Assembly: GCA_964017155.1 (NCBI GenBank)
Contig: OZ024861.1
Location: 14,329,912-14,393,911 of the forward strand
Source of the DNA: Oasisia sp. SBJ-2009
Lineage: Eukaryota; Annelida; Polychaeta; Sabellida; Siboglinidae
Length of the DNA stretch: 64,000 nucleotides
Reading direction: 5' to 3'
Shown here: piece by piece, positions 37,499 through 50,916 of the stretch
How positions within the stretch are numbered: the first letter of the stretch is position 1
How the letters are laid out: each line of letters begins with the position of its first letter
The notes under the pieces: model-generated
Databases searched by the model: none
What the model saw: only the letters and a program-made list of their open reading frames with translations
Told to the model about the DNA's origin: nothing
Program-made: the position numbers and the translations under genes

Positions 37499-39742
37499 GG
37501 CAGACGTGCCATTTTCTTTCCCGGCGACGTCAAATTTCAAGATGGCGACGCCTTTGATCTAAGCAAACTGGGGGGGGGGAGGCGCTTTCTTCCACGTGTA
37601 CTTCGTTCTTTCAATGTTTTACTTGCGCTAGCCTATTTCGCAATAAGGAACACACATAGGACTACAGTTGTATTATGGTACGACGGCCTGTGCGACATTC
37701 GGGTACTTTTTATGCACGAAGCAAGTCAATGTGCGTGGCGTATAACACCGATTAGATTCAACAATGCCAGACTCTCTCCATTGATTTTTAGACCAAATAT
37801 ATCAGGCCTGCTGCGTCCGCGCGTATTAAAACCACTGCACTACCCTACCCGCGCCTCTTGTAATGAAGTTTCAAACCTAGGAGCAATTGAGGTTGGCTTG
37901 CATTGTGCGCAAGTGCCTAATTCTTGTCGGAAATGGAACATAATATTCATATTCGTGTTCTCATTCACAGTACACTGTATATGGTGCATACCACTCTTCG
38001 ATGAGTTGTCTCAAAGTCTCAAGCAGCTTTCCACCTATGCCTAGGCAAATAGACGTTTGGACAGTATCTAATTTCACATTCGTACTGCTGAGCTTCAAAC
38101 TACTACACTCAACGACAGAAGTTCCCTTCACTGTGTTGGCAATCTACTCTCTGCGATCTGGAACTCTAAAGCGTCTTAACGGCGACGCCACGAGGGCTGT
38201 ATGCAGGCTGCGCATAGATGTATCTGAAGCATTATATGCCATTCCATGCGATAAAAGACGTTCGTTCGCATACAGTCTAGATTTACTCTGTAGTGTAATA
38301 CGCTTTGTAGGACGTACAATGTGTGTAGCTAGCTCAACATCAATGATTATATGATGCGACCATTGCCTGTTAGTTGCTTTGTGGTTTCGTTTTCATATTG
38401 AACTGGCGACATGTCTGCTCTTTGGTTTCAGGTCTTCCTATTTGAGACCGACGTGTGAGCGACACAGACCGTCTGAGAATGAGACGCGCGAGTAGTGATG
38501 AACCCCACGCATGTCTAGTATATCACTTCGTAGTTGTCTGGGTAGTTTGGAACAACCCTTGGTTTCTCGTATGGCTCTTCGCCATCGCTGTTATGTCTAG
38601 CCGTTGGCGTTACCTGTTTGTCGGCACAGCGCTCATGATACGGCCAAAGAGCTGGCCTGTTGGAACTGATCACTGTAGCATATGCTATTGTTTCCAAGGC
38701 AATGTAACAACATATGCATTCGAACTCCGTCACTACCTAGATACAAATCTGCGTGCCCAGATATGTGTGACTGCAATAAATATGGGTCTCAAAACATCGA
38801 ATGATCTCTACACTTGTCTTTGAAGGAAGACATGTCAAATGCGTACCCTTGAGTTACACTATTGCAAAGAAAGAGGCACTTGTGTAGGTTGCCTTGGCAT
38901 GCTGATTCCTAAGTACGCTGTTTCCAGTCGAGATGAATGCGTTGTGCTTGGTGTCATGACGGTCAAAGAATCATCTACTCGCCTGTATTGAGTGGGTGTA
39001 TGTGTACAAGCGATAATGTGTGTGGCATTCGCCGCGCGAATGGTGCTTATGCATATCAGTTTTAATATACTTTCCGCGGTGCGATCCCGGCCTCTTACAC
39101 AAGTTTCGTTTCATGTGCATTATTTTGCATCATATTTTGACATTGCGTATCTTGAAATACATCATATAGCGTGAACAATAGCTCGATCAATCGTCTGAGT
39201 AAAACGTTTCGATTGTGAGAACTGCAACATCAAAACTAATGTCCACTCGCACTAGCTGTGATACATGTATCGATGTCATGCTATCGTTGATTTGATTCTC
39301 CCAGTGATCGGCCTACATTATCATCTACCTCAACATGTTATATAGAAAAAATAACTTGATAAAAACAACGCTTCACCCACTGTCGAATGACTGTTCCGCG
39401 TCGCCAATCTTCACATCATCGGGCCTGGTCGGTCAGTAATGCTGCCAGAAGTATTCGGCCACGTGTCGCTGTATCTTCACCGGGCGCAGACACCTGAGAA
39501 AAAACAATAAAACAGCGTTACAATGTGCACGGTGTCTAACAAAATTGAAAACAGCATGCTCAATGCTTACATATGTCCACATTCCTTCACCCCACTGGCG
39601 TCAAAGACGCAAATCCCACCGCGATGCGGTCGAGATTACACTAAAGAAACTGGCATCTGTCGCCAGCATTCGGCTGCGCGGCAAAGTAATGGCGGCAAAC
39701 CGGAAGACGCGCCACAACAATACCGTGACGTCACGACATTAC
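37499..39742 (+). repeat. Satellite unit 17 (long, type C)
   Basis: Unit of 2244 bp with G10. Type C markers (cacgaagcaag, ggaacataat, aactctaaagcg, cccagatat, gtacgctg, actcgcctg) are present, together with atgatacgg, which is shared only with unit 18. Private changes near the head include ttttctttcccgg and ccacgtgtact. Confidence 0.95.
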
Positions 39743-41983
39743 GGCAGACGTGCCATTTTCGTTCCCAGCGACGTCAAATTTCAAGATGGCGACGCCTTTG
39801 ATCTAAGCAAACTGGGGGGGAGGCGCTTTCTTCCACGTTTACTTCGTTCTTTCAATGTTTTACTTGCGCTAGCTTATTTCGCAATAAGGTACACACATAA
39901 GACTACAGTTGTATTATGGTACGACGGCCTGTGCGACATTCGGGTACTTTTTATGCACGATGCAAGTCAATGTGCGTGGCGTATAACACCGATTAGATTC
40001 AACAATGCCAGACTCTCTCCATTGATTTTTAGACCAAATATATCAGGCCTGCTGCGTCCGCGCGTATTAAAACCACTGCACTACCCTACCCGCGCCTCTT
40101 GTAATGAAGTTTCAAACCTAGGAGCAATTGAGGTTGGCTTGCATTCTGCGCAAGTGCCTAATTCTTGTCGGAAATGGAACATAATATTCATATTCGTGTT
40201 CTCATTCACAGTACACTGTATATGGTGCATACCACTCTTCGATGAGTTGTCTCAAAGTCTCAAGCAGCTTTCCACCTATGCCTAGGCAAATAGACGTTTG
40301 GACAGTATCTAATTTCACATTCGTACTGCTGAGCTTCAAACTACTACACTCAACGACAGAAGTTCCCTTCACTGTGTTGGCAATCTACTCTCTGCGATCT
40401 GGAACTCTAAAGCGTCTTAACGGCGACGCCACGAGGGCTGTATGCAGGCTGCGCATAGATGTATCTGAAGCATTATATGCCATTCCATGCGATAAAAGAC
40501 GTTCGTTCGCATACAGTCTAGATTTACTCTGTAGTGTAATACGCTTTGTAGGACGTACAATGTGTGTAGCTAGCTCAACATCAATGATTATATGATGCGA
40601 CCATTGCCTGTTAGTTGCTTTGTGGTTTCGTTTTCATATTGAACTGGCGACATGTCTGCTCTTTGGTTTCAGGTCTTCCTATTTGAGACCGACGTGTGAG
40701 CGACACAGACCGTCTGAGAATGAGACGCGCGAGTAGTGATGAACCCCACGCATGTCTAGTATATCACTTCGTAGTTGTCTGGGTAGTTTGGAACAACCCT
40801 TGGTTTCTCGTATGGCTCTTCGCCATCGCTGTTATGTCTAGCCGTTGGCGTTACCTGTTTGTCGGCACAGCGCTCATGATACGGCCAAAGAGCTGGCCTG
40901 TTGGAACTGATCACTGTAGCATATGCTATTGTTTCCAAGGCAATGTAACAACATATGCATTCGAACTCCGTCACTACCTAGATACAAATCTGCGTGCCCA
41001 GATATGTGTGACTGCAATAAATATGGGTCTCAAAACATCGAATGATCTCTACACTTGTCTTTGAAGGAAGACATGTCAAATGCGTACCCTTGAGTTACAC
41101 TATTGCAAAGAAAGAGGCACTTGTGTAGGTTGCCTTGGCATGCTGATTCCTAAGTACGCTGTTTCCAGTCGAGATGAATGCGTTGTGCTTGGTGTCATGA
41201 CGGTCAAAGAATCATCTACTCGCCTGTATTGAGTGGGTGTATGTGTACAAGCGATAATGTGTGTGGCATTCGCCGCGCGAATGGTGCTTATGCATATCAG
41301 TTTTAATATACTTTCCGCGGTGCGATCCCGGCCTCTTACACAAGTTTCGTTTCATGTGCATTATTTTGCATCATATTTTGACATTGCGTATCTTGAAATA
41401 CATCATATAGCGTGAACAATAGCTCGATCAATCGTCTGAGTAAAACGTTTCGATTGTGAGAACTGCAACATCAAAACTAATGTCCACTCGCACTAGCTGT
41501 GATACATGTATCGATGTCATGCTATCGTTGATTTGATTCTCCCAGTGATCGGCCTACATTATCATCTACCTCAACATGTTATATAGAAAAAATAACTTGA
41601 TAAAAACAACGCTTCACCCACTGTCGAATGACTGTTCCGCGTCGCCAATCTTCACATCATCGGGCCTGGTCGGTCAGTAATGCTGCCAGAAGTATTCGGC
41701 CACGTGTCGCTGTATCTTCACCGGGCGCAGACACCTGAGAAAAAACAATAAAACAGCGTTACAATGTGCACGGTGTCTAACAAAATTGAAAACAGCATGC
41801 TCAATGCTTACATATGTCCACATTCCTTCACCCCACTGGCGTCAAAGACGCAAATCCCACCGCGATGCGGTCGAGATTACACTAAAGAAACTGGCATCTG
41901 TCGCCAGCATTCGGCTGCGCGGCAAAGTAATGGCGGCAAACCGGAAGACGCGCCACAACAATACCGTGACGTCACGACATTAC
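39743..41983 (+). repeat. Satellite unit 18 (long, C/D mosaic)
   Basis: Unit of 2241 bp with G7. The head has D-type markers (cccagcgacg, acataagac, cacgatgcaag, gcattctgcg). From ggaacataat onward it follows type C, including atgatacgg. Its second half matches unit 17 and its first half matches unit 19, consistent with an unequal exchange between C and D copies. Confidence 0.95.
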
Positions 41984-44224
41984 GGCAGACGTGCCATTTT
42001 CGTTCCCAGCGACGTCAAATTTCAAGATGGCGACGCCTTTGATCTAAGCAAACTGGGGGGGAGGCGCTTTCTTCCACGTTTACTTCGTTCTTTCAATGTT
42101 TTACTTGCGCTAGCTTATTTCGCAATAAGGTACACACATAAGACTACAGTTGTATTATGGTACGACGGCCTGTGCGACATTCGGGTACTTTTTATGCACG
42201 ATGCAAGTCAATGTGCGTGGCGTATAACACCGATTAGATTCAACAATGCCAGACTCTCTCCATTGATTTTTAGACCAAATATATCAGGCCTGCTGCGTCC
42301 GCGCGTATTAAAACCACTGCACTACCCTACCCGCGCCTCTTGTAATGAAGTTTCAAACCTAGGAGCAATTGAGGTTGGCTTGCATTCTGCGCAAGTGCCT
42401 AATTCTTGTCGGAAATGGAACAGAATATTCATATTCGTGTTCTCATTCACAGTACACTGTATATGGTGCATACCACTCTTCGATGAGTTGTCTCAAAGTC
42501 TCAAGCAGCTTGCCACCTATGCCTAGGCAAATAGACGTTTGGACAGTATCTAATTTCACATTCGTACTGCTGAGCTTCAAACTACTACACTCAACGACAG
42601 AAGTTCCCTTCACTGTGTTGGCAATCTACTCTCTGCGATCTGGAACTCTAAAACGTCTTAACGGCGACGCCACGAGGGCTGTATGCAGGCTGCGCATAGA
42701 TGTATCTGAAGCATTATATGCCATTCCATGCGATAAAAGACGTTCGTTCGCATACAGTCTAGATTTACTCTGTAGTGTAATACGCTTTGTAGGACGTACA
42801 ATGTGAGTAGCTAGCTCAACATCAATGATTATATGATGCGACCATTGCCTGTTAGTTGCTTTGTGGTTTCGTTTTCATATTGAACTGGCGACATGTCTGC
42901 TCTTTGGTTTCAGGTCTTCCTATTTGAGACCGACGTGTGAGCGACACAGACCGTCTGAGAATGAGACGCGCGAGTAGTGATGAACCCCACGCATGTCTAG
43001 TATATCACTTCGTAGTTGTCTGGGTAGTTTGGAACAACCCTTGGTTTCTCGTATGGCTCTTCGCCATCGCTGTTATGTCTAGCCGTTGGCGTTACCTGTT
43101 TGTCGGCACAGCGCTCATGACACGGCCAAAGAGCTGGCCTGTTGGCACTGATCACTGTAGCATATGCTATTGTTTCCAAGGCAATGTAACAACATATGCA
43201 TTCGAACTCCGTCACTACCTAGATACAAGTCTGCGTGCCCAGATATGTGTGACTGCAATAAATATGGGTCTCAAAACATCGAATGATCTCTACACTTGTC
43301 TTTGAAGGAAGACATGTCAAATGCGTACCCTTGAGTTACACTATTGCAAAGAAAGAGGCACTTGTGTAGGTTGCCTTGGCATGCTGATTCCTAAGTATGC
43401 TGTTTCCAGTCGAGATGAATGCGTTGTGCTTGCTGTCATGACGGTCAAAGAATCATCTACTCACCTGTATTGAGTGGGTGTATGTGTACAAGCGATAATG
43501 TGTGTGGCATTCGCCGCGCGAATGGTGCTTATGCATATCAGTTTTAATATACTTTCCGCGGTGCGATCCCGGCCTCTTACACAAGTTTCGTTTCATGTGC
43601 ATTATTTTGCATCATATTTTGACATTGCGTATCTTGAAATACATCACATAGCGTGAACAATAGCTCGATCAATCGTCTGAGTAAAACGTTTCGATTGTGA
43701 GAACTGCAACATCAAAACTAATGTCCACTCGCACTAGCTGTGATATATGTATCGATGTCATGCTATCGTTGATTTGATTCTCCCAGTGATCGGCCTACAT
43801 TATCATCTACCTCAACATGTTATATAAAAAAAATAACTTGATAAAAACAACGCTTCACCCACTGTCGAATGACTGTTCCGCGTCGCCAATCTTCACATCA
43901 TCGGGCCTGGTCGGTCAGTAATGCTGCCAGAAGTATTCGGCCACGTGTCGCTGTATCTTCACCGGGCGCAGACACCTGAGAAAAAACAATAAAACAGCGT
44001 TACAATGTGCACGGTGTCTAACAAAATTGAAAACAGCAGGCTCAATGCTTACATATGTCCACATTCCTTCACCCCACTGGCGTCAAAGACGCAAATCCCA
44101 CCGCGATGCGGTCGAGATTACACTAAAGAAACTGGCATCTGTCGCCAGCATTCGGCTGCGCGGCAAAGTAATGGCGGCAAACCGGAAGACGCGCCACAAC
44201 AATACCGTGACGTCACGACATTAC
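41984..44224 (+). repeat. Satellite unit 19 (long, type D)
   Basis: Unit of 2241 bp with G7. Markers are cccagcgacg, acataagac, gcattctgcg, ggaacagaat, aactctaaaacg, caatgtgagtag, acaagtctg, cccagatat and catcacatag. Most recur in unit 22. Confidence 0.95.
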
Positions 44225-46432
44225 GGCAGACGTGCCATTTTCGTTCCCGGCGACGTCAAATTTCAAGATGGCGACGCCTTTTATCTAAGCAAACTGGGGG
44301 GGGAGGCGCTTTCTTCCACGTTTACTTCGTTCTTTCAATGTTTTACTTGCGCTAGCTTATTTCGCAATAAGGAACACACATAGGACTACAGTTGTATTAT
44401 GGTACGACGGCCTGTGCGACATTCGGGTACTTTTTATGCACGAAGCAAGTCAATGTGCGTGGCGTATAACACCGATTAGATTCAACAATGCCAGACTCTC
44501 TCCATTGATTTTTAGACCAAATATATCAGGCCTGCTGCGTCCGCGCGTATTAAAACCACTGCACTACCCTACCCGCGCCTCTTGTAATGAAGTTTCAAAC
44601 CTAGGAGCAATTGAGGTTGGCTTGCATTGTGCGCAAGTGCCTAATTCTTGTCGGAAATGGAACATAATATTCATATTCGTGTTCTCATTCACAGTACACT
44701 GTATATGGTGCATACCACTCTTCGATGAGTTGTCTCAAAGTCTCAAGCAGCTTTCCACCTATGCCTAGGCAAATAGACGTTTGGACAGTATCTAATTTCA
44801 CATTCGTACTGCTGAGCTTCAAACTACTACACTCAACGACAGAAGTTCCCTTCACTGTGTTGGCAATCTACTCTCTGCGATCTGGAACTCTAAAGCGTCT
44901 TAACGGCGACGCCACGAGGGCTGTATGCAGGCTGCGCATAGATGTATCTGAAGCATTATATGCCATTCCATGCGATAAAAGACGTTCGTTCGCATACAGT
45001 CTAGATTTACTCTGTAGTGTAATACGCTTTGTAGGACGTACAATGTGTGTAGCTAGCTCAACATCAATGATTATATGATGCGACCATTGCCTGTTAGTTG
45101 CTTTGTGGTTTCGTTTTCATATTGAACTGGCGACATGTCTGCTCTTTGGTTTCAGGTCTTCCTATTTGAGACCGACGTACGTGTGAGCGACACAGACCGT
45201 CTGAGAATGAGACGCGCGAGTAGTGATGAACCCCACGCATGTCTAGTATATCACTTCGTAGTTGTCTGGGTAGTTTGGAACAACCCTTGGTTTCTCGTAT
45301 GGCTCTTCGCCATCGCTGTTATGTCTAGCCGTTGGCGTTACCTGTTTGTCGGCATAGCGCTCATGACATGGCCAAAGAGCTGGCCTGTTGGCACTGATCA
45401 CTGTAGCATATGCTATTGTTTCTAAGGCAATGTAACAACATATGCATTCGAACTCCGTCACTACCTAGATACAAATCTGCGTGCCGAGATATGTGTGACT
45501 GCAATCAATATGGGTCTCAAAACATCGAATGATCTCTACACTTGTCTTTGAAGGAAGACATGTCAAATGCGTACCCTTGAGTTACACTATTGCAAAGAAA
45601 GAGGCACTTGTGTAGGTTGCCTTGGCATGCTGATTCCTAAGTATGCTGTTTCCAGTCGAGATGAATGCGTTGTGCTTGGTGTCATGACGGTCAAAGAATC
45701 ATCTACTCACCTGTATTGAGTGGGTGTATGTGTACAAGCGATAATGTGTGTGGCATTCGCCGCGCGAATGGTGCTTATGCATATCAGTTTTAATATACAT
45801 TCCGCGGTGCGATCCCGGCCTCTTACACAAGTTTCGTTCTTGAAATACATCATATAACGTGAACAATAGCTCGATCAATCGTCTGAGTAAAACGTTTCGA
45901 TTGTGAGAACTGCAACATCAAAACTAATGTCCACTCGCACTAGCTGTGATACATGTATCGATGTCATGCTATCGTTGATTTGATTCTCCCAGTGATCGGC
46001 CTACATTATCATGTACCTCAACATGTTATATATAAAAAAGTAACTTGATAAAAACAACGCTTCACCCACTGTCGAATGACTGTTCCGCGTCGCCAATCTT
46101 CACATCATCGGGCCTGGTCGGTCAGTAATGCTGCCAGAAGTATTCGGCCACGTGTCGCTGTATCTTCACCGGGCGCAGACACCTGAGAAAAAAACAATAA
46201 AACAGCGTTACAATGTGCACGGTGTCTAACAAAATTGAAAACAGCATGCTCAATGCTTACATATGTCCACATTCCTTCACCCCACTGGCGTCAAAGACGC
46301 AAATCCCACCGCGATGCGGTCGAGATTACAACAAAGAAACTGGCATCTGTCGCCAGCATTCGGCTGCGCGGCAAAGTAATGGCGGCAAACCGGAAGACGC
46401 GCCACAACAATACCGTGACGTCACGACATTAC
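44225..46432 (+). repeat. Satellite unit 20 (C head, A tail mosaic)
   Basis: Unit of 2208 bp with G8. The head is type C (cacgaagcaag, ggaacataat, aactctaaagcg). From the gtac insertion at about 45178 it becomes type A (catagcg/acatgg, gtttctaagg, 40-bp deletion at 45838/45839, cagcatgctc). The switch lies between about 44895 and 45178. Confidence 0.95.
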
Positions 46433-48676
46433 GGCAGACGTGCCATTTTCGTTCCCGGCGACGTCAAATTTCAAGATGGCGACGCCTTTGATCTAAGCAA
46501 ACTGGGGGGGGGGAGGCGCTTTCTTCCACGTTTACTTCGTTCTTTCAATGTTTTACTTGCGCTAGCTTATTTCGCAATAAGGTACACACATAGGACTACA
46601 GTTGTATTATGGTACGACGGCCTGTGCGACATTCGGGTACTTTTTATGCACGATGCAAGTCAATGTGCGTGGCGTATAACACCGATTAGATTCAACAATG
46701 CCAGACTCTCTCCATTGATTTTTAGACCAAATATATAAGGCCTGCTGCGTCCGCGCGTATTAAAACCACTGCACTACCCTACCCGCGCCTCTTGTAATGA
46801 AGTTTCAAACCTAGGAGCAATTGAGGTTGACTTGCATTCTGCGCAAGTGCCTAATTCTTGTCGGAAATGGAACAGAATATTCATATTCGTGTTCTCATTC
46901 ACAGTACACTGTATATGGTGCATACCACTCTTCGATGAGTTGTCTCAAAGTCTCAAGCAGCTTTCCACCTATGCCTAGGCAAATAGACGTTTGGACAGTA
47001 TCTAATTTCACATTCGTACTGCTGAGCTTCAAACTACTACACTCAACGACAGAAGTTCCCTTCACTGTGTTGGCAATCTACTCTCTGCGATCTGGAACTC
47101 TAAAACGTCTTAACGGCGACGCCACGAGGGCTGTATGCAGGCTGCGCATAGATGTATCTGAAGCATTATATGCCATTCCATGCGATAAAAGACGTTCGTT
47201 CGCATACAGTCTAGAGTTACTCTGTAGTGTAATACGCTTTGTAGGACGTACAATGTGTGTAGCTAGCTCAACATCAATGATTATATGATGCGACCATTGC
47301 CTGTTAGTTGCTTTGTGGTTTCGTTTTCATATTGAACTGGCGACATGTCTGCTCTTTGGTTTCAGGTCTTCCTATTTGAGACCGACGTGTGAGCGACACA
47401 GACCGTCTGAGAATGAGACGCGCGAGTAGTGATGAACCCCACGCATGTCTAGTATATCACTTCGTAGTTGTCTGGGTAGTTTGGAACAACCCTTGGTTTC
47501 TCGTATGGCTCTTCGCCATCGCTGTTATGTCTAGCCGTTGGCGTTACCTGTTTGTCGGCACAGCGCTCATGACACGGCCAAAGAGCTGGCCTGTTGGAAC
47601 TGATCACTGTAGCATATGCTATTGTTTCCAAGGCAATGTAACAACATATGCATTCGAACTCCGTCACTACCTAGATACAAATCTGCGTGCCCAGATATGT
47701 GTGACTGCAATAAATATGGGTCTCAAAACATCGAATGATCTCTACACTTGTCTTTGAAGGAAGACATGTCAAATGCGTACCCTTGAGTTACACTATTGCA
47801 AAGAAAGAGGCACTTGTGTAGGTTGCCTTGGCATGCTGATTCCTAAGTACGCTGATTCCAGTCGAGATGAATGCGTTGTGCTTGGTGTCATGACGGTCAA
47901 AGAATCATCTATTCACCTGTATTGAGTGGGTGTATGTGTACAAGCGATAATGTGTGTGGCATTCGCCGCGCGAATGGTGCTTATGCATATCAGTTTTAAT
48001 ATACTTTCCGCGGTGCGATCCCGGCCTCTTACACAAGTTTCGTTTCATGTGCATTATTTTGCATCATATTTTGACATTGCGTATCTTGAAATACATCATA
48101 TAGCGTGAACAATAGCTCGATCAATCGTCTGAGTAAAACGTTTCGATTGTGAGAACTGCAACATCAAAACTAATGTCCACTCGCACTAGCTGTGATACAT
48201 GTATCGATGTCATGCTATCGTTGATTTGATTCTCCCAGTGATCGGCCTACATTATCATCTACCTCAACATGTTATATAGAAAAAATAACTTGATAAAAAC
48301 AACGCTTCACCCACTGTCGAATGACTGTTCCGCGTCGCCAATCTTCACATCATCGGGCCTGGTCGGTCAGTAATGCTGCCAGAAGTATTCGGCCACGTGT
48401 CGCTGTATCTTCACCGGGCGCAGACACCTGAGAAAAAACAATAAAACAGCGTTACAATGTGCACGGTGTCTAACAAAATTGAAAACAGCATGCTCAATGC
48501 TTACATATGTCCACATTCCTTCACCCCACTGGCGTCAAAGACGCAAATCCCACCGCGATGCGGTCGAGATTACACTAAAGAAACTGGCATCAGTCGCCAG
48601 CATTCGGCTGCGCGGCAAAGTAATGGCGGCAAACCGGAAGACGCGCCACAACAATACCGTGACGTCACGACATTAC
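46433..48676 (+). repeat. Satellite unit 21 (A head, C tail mosaic)
   Basis: Unit of 2244 bp with G10. The head is type A through atataaggcc (about 46733). From aactctaaaacg (about 47096) it lacks A markers, and it then carries ttggaactg, cccagatat and gtacgctg like type C, with the 40-bp segment present. With unit 20 it encloses an A-type island. Confidence 0.95.
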
Positions 48677-50916
48677 GGCAGACGTGCCATTTTCGTTCCC
48701 AGCGACGTCAAATTTCAAGATGGCGACGCCTTTGATCTAAGCAAACTGGGGGGGGAGGCGCTTTCTTCCACGTTTACTTCGTTCTTTCAATGTTTTACTT
48801 GCGCTAGCTTATTTCGCAATAAGGTACACACATAAGACTACAGTTGTATTATGGTACGACGGACTGTGCGACATTCGGGTACTTTTTATGCACGATGCAA
48901 GTCAATGTGCGTGGCGTATAACACCGATTAGATTCAACAATGCCAGACTCTCTCCATTGATTTTTAGACCAAATATATCAGGCCTGCTGCGTCCGCGCGT
49001 ATTCAAACCACTGCACTACCCTACCCGCGCCTCTTGTAATGAAGTTTCAAACCTAGGAGCAATTGAGGTTGGCTTGCATTCTGCGCAAGTGCCTAATTCT
49101 TGTCGGAAATGGAACAGAATATTCATATTCGTGTTCTCATTCACAGTACACTGTATATGGTGCATACCACTCTTCGATGAGTTGTCTCAAAGTCTCAAGC
49201 AGCTTTCCATCTATGCCTAGGCAAATAGACGTTTGGACAGTATCTAATTTCACATTCGTACTGCTGAGCTTCAAACTACTACACTCAACGACAGAAGTTC
49301 CCTTCACTGTGTTGGCAATCTACTCTCTGCGATCTGGAACTCTAAAACGTCTTAACGGCGACGCCACGAGGGCTGTATGCAGGCTGCGCATAGATGTATC
49401 TGAAGCATTATATGCCATTCCATGCGATAAAAGACGTTCGTTCGCATAGTCTAGATTTACTCTCTAGTGTAATACGCTTTGTAGGACGTACAATGTGAGT
49501 AGCTAGCTCAAAATCAATGATTATATGATGCGACCATTGCCTGTTAGTTGCTTTGTGGTTTCGTTTTCATATTGAACTGGCGACATGTCTGCTCTTTGGT
49601 TTCAGGTCTTCCTATTTGAGACCGACGTGTGAGCGACACAGACCGTCTGAGAATGAGACGCGCGAGTAGTGATGAACCCCACGCATGTCTAGTATATCAC
49701 TTCGTAGTTGTCTGGGTAGTTTGGAACAACCCTTGGTTTCTCGTATGGCTCTTCGCCATCGCTGTTATGTCTAGCCGTTGGCGTTACCTGTTTGTCGGCA
49801 CAGCGCTCATGACACGGCCAAAGAGCTGGCCTGTTGGCACTGATCACTGTAGCATATGCTATTGTTTCCAAGGCAATGTAACAACATATGCATTCGAACT
49901 CCGTCACTACCTAGATACAAGTCTGCGTGCCCAGATATGTGTGACTGCAATAAATATGGGTCTCAAAACATCGAATGATCTCTACACTTGTCTTTGAAGG
50001 AAGACATGTCAAATGCGTACCCTTGAGTTACACTATTGCAAAGAAAGAGGCACTTGTGTAGGTTGCCTTGGCATGCTGATTCCTAAGTATGCTGTTTCCA
50101 GTCGAGATGAATGCGTTGTGCTTGGTGTCATGACGGTCAAATAATCATCTACTCACCTGTATTGAGTGGGTGTATGTGTACAAGCGATAATGTGTGTGGC
50201 ATTCGCCGCGCGAATGGTGCTTATGCATATCAGTTTTAATATACTTTCCGCGGTGCGATCCCGGCCTCTTACACAAGTTTCGTTTCATGTGCATTATTTT
50301 GCATCATATTTTGACATTGCGTATCTTGAAATACATCACATAGCGTGAACAATAGCTCGATCAATCGTCTGAGTAAAACGTTTCGATTGTGAGAACTGCA
50401 ACATCAAAACTAATATCCACTCGCACTAGCTGTGATATATGTATCGATGTCATGCTATCGTTTATTTGATTCTCCCAGTGATCGGCCTACATTATCATCT
50501 ACCTCAACATGTTATATAAAAAAAATAACTTGATAAAAACAACGCTTCACCCACTGTCGAATGACTGTTCCGCGTCGCCAATCTTCACATCATCGGGCCT
50601 GGTCGGTCAGTAATGCTGCCAGAAGTATTCGGCCACGTGTCGCTGTATCTTCACCGGGCGCAGACACCTGAGAAAAAAACAATAAAACAGCGTTACAATG
50701 TGCACGGTGTCTAACAAAATTGAAAACAGCAGGCTCAATGCTTACATATGTCCACATTCCTTCACCCCACTGGCGTCAAAGACGCAAATCCCACCGCGAT
50801 GCGGTCGAGATTACACTAAAGAAACTGGCATCTGTCGCCAGCATTCGGCTGCGCGGCAAAGTAACGCGGCAAACCGGAAGACGCGCCACAACAATACCGT
50901 GACGTCACGACATTAC
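48677..50916 (+). repeat. Satellite unit 22 (long, D head, E tail)
   Basis: Unit of 2240 bp with G8. D markers (cccagcgacg, acataagac, caatgtgagtag, acaagtctg) give way to E markers (caaataatc, aatatccac, cgtttattt). It has a private 2-bp deletion in cgcatagtctag (about 49443) and lacks a few bases around gtaacgcggc (about 50862). Confidence 0.95.
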
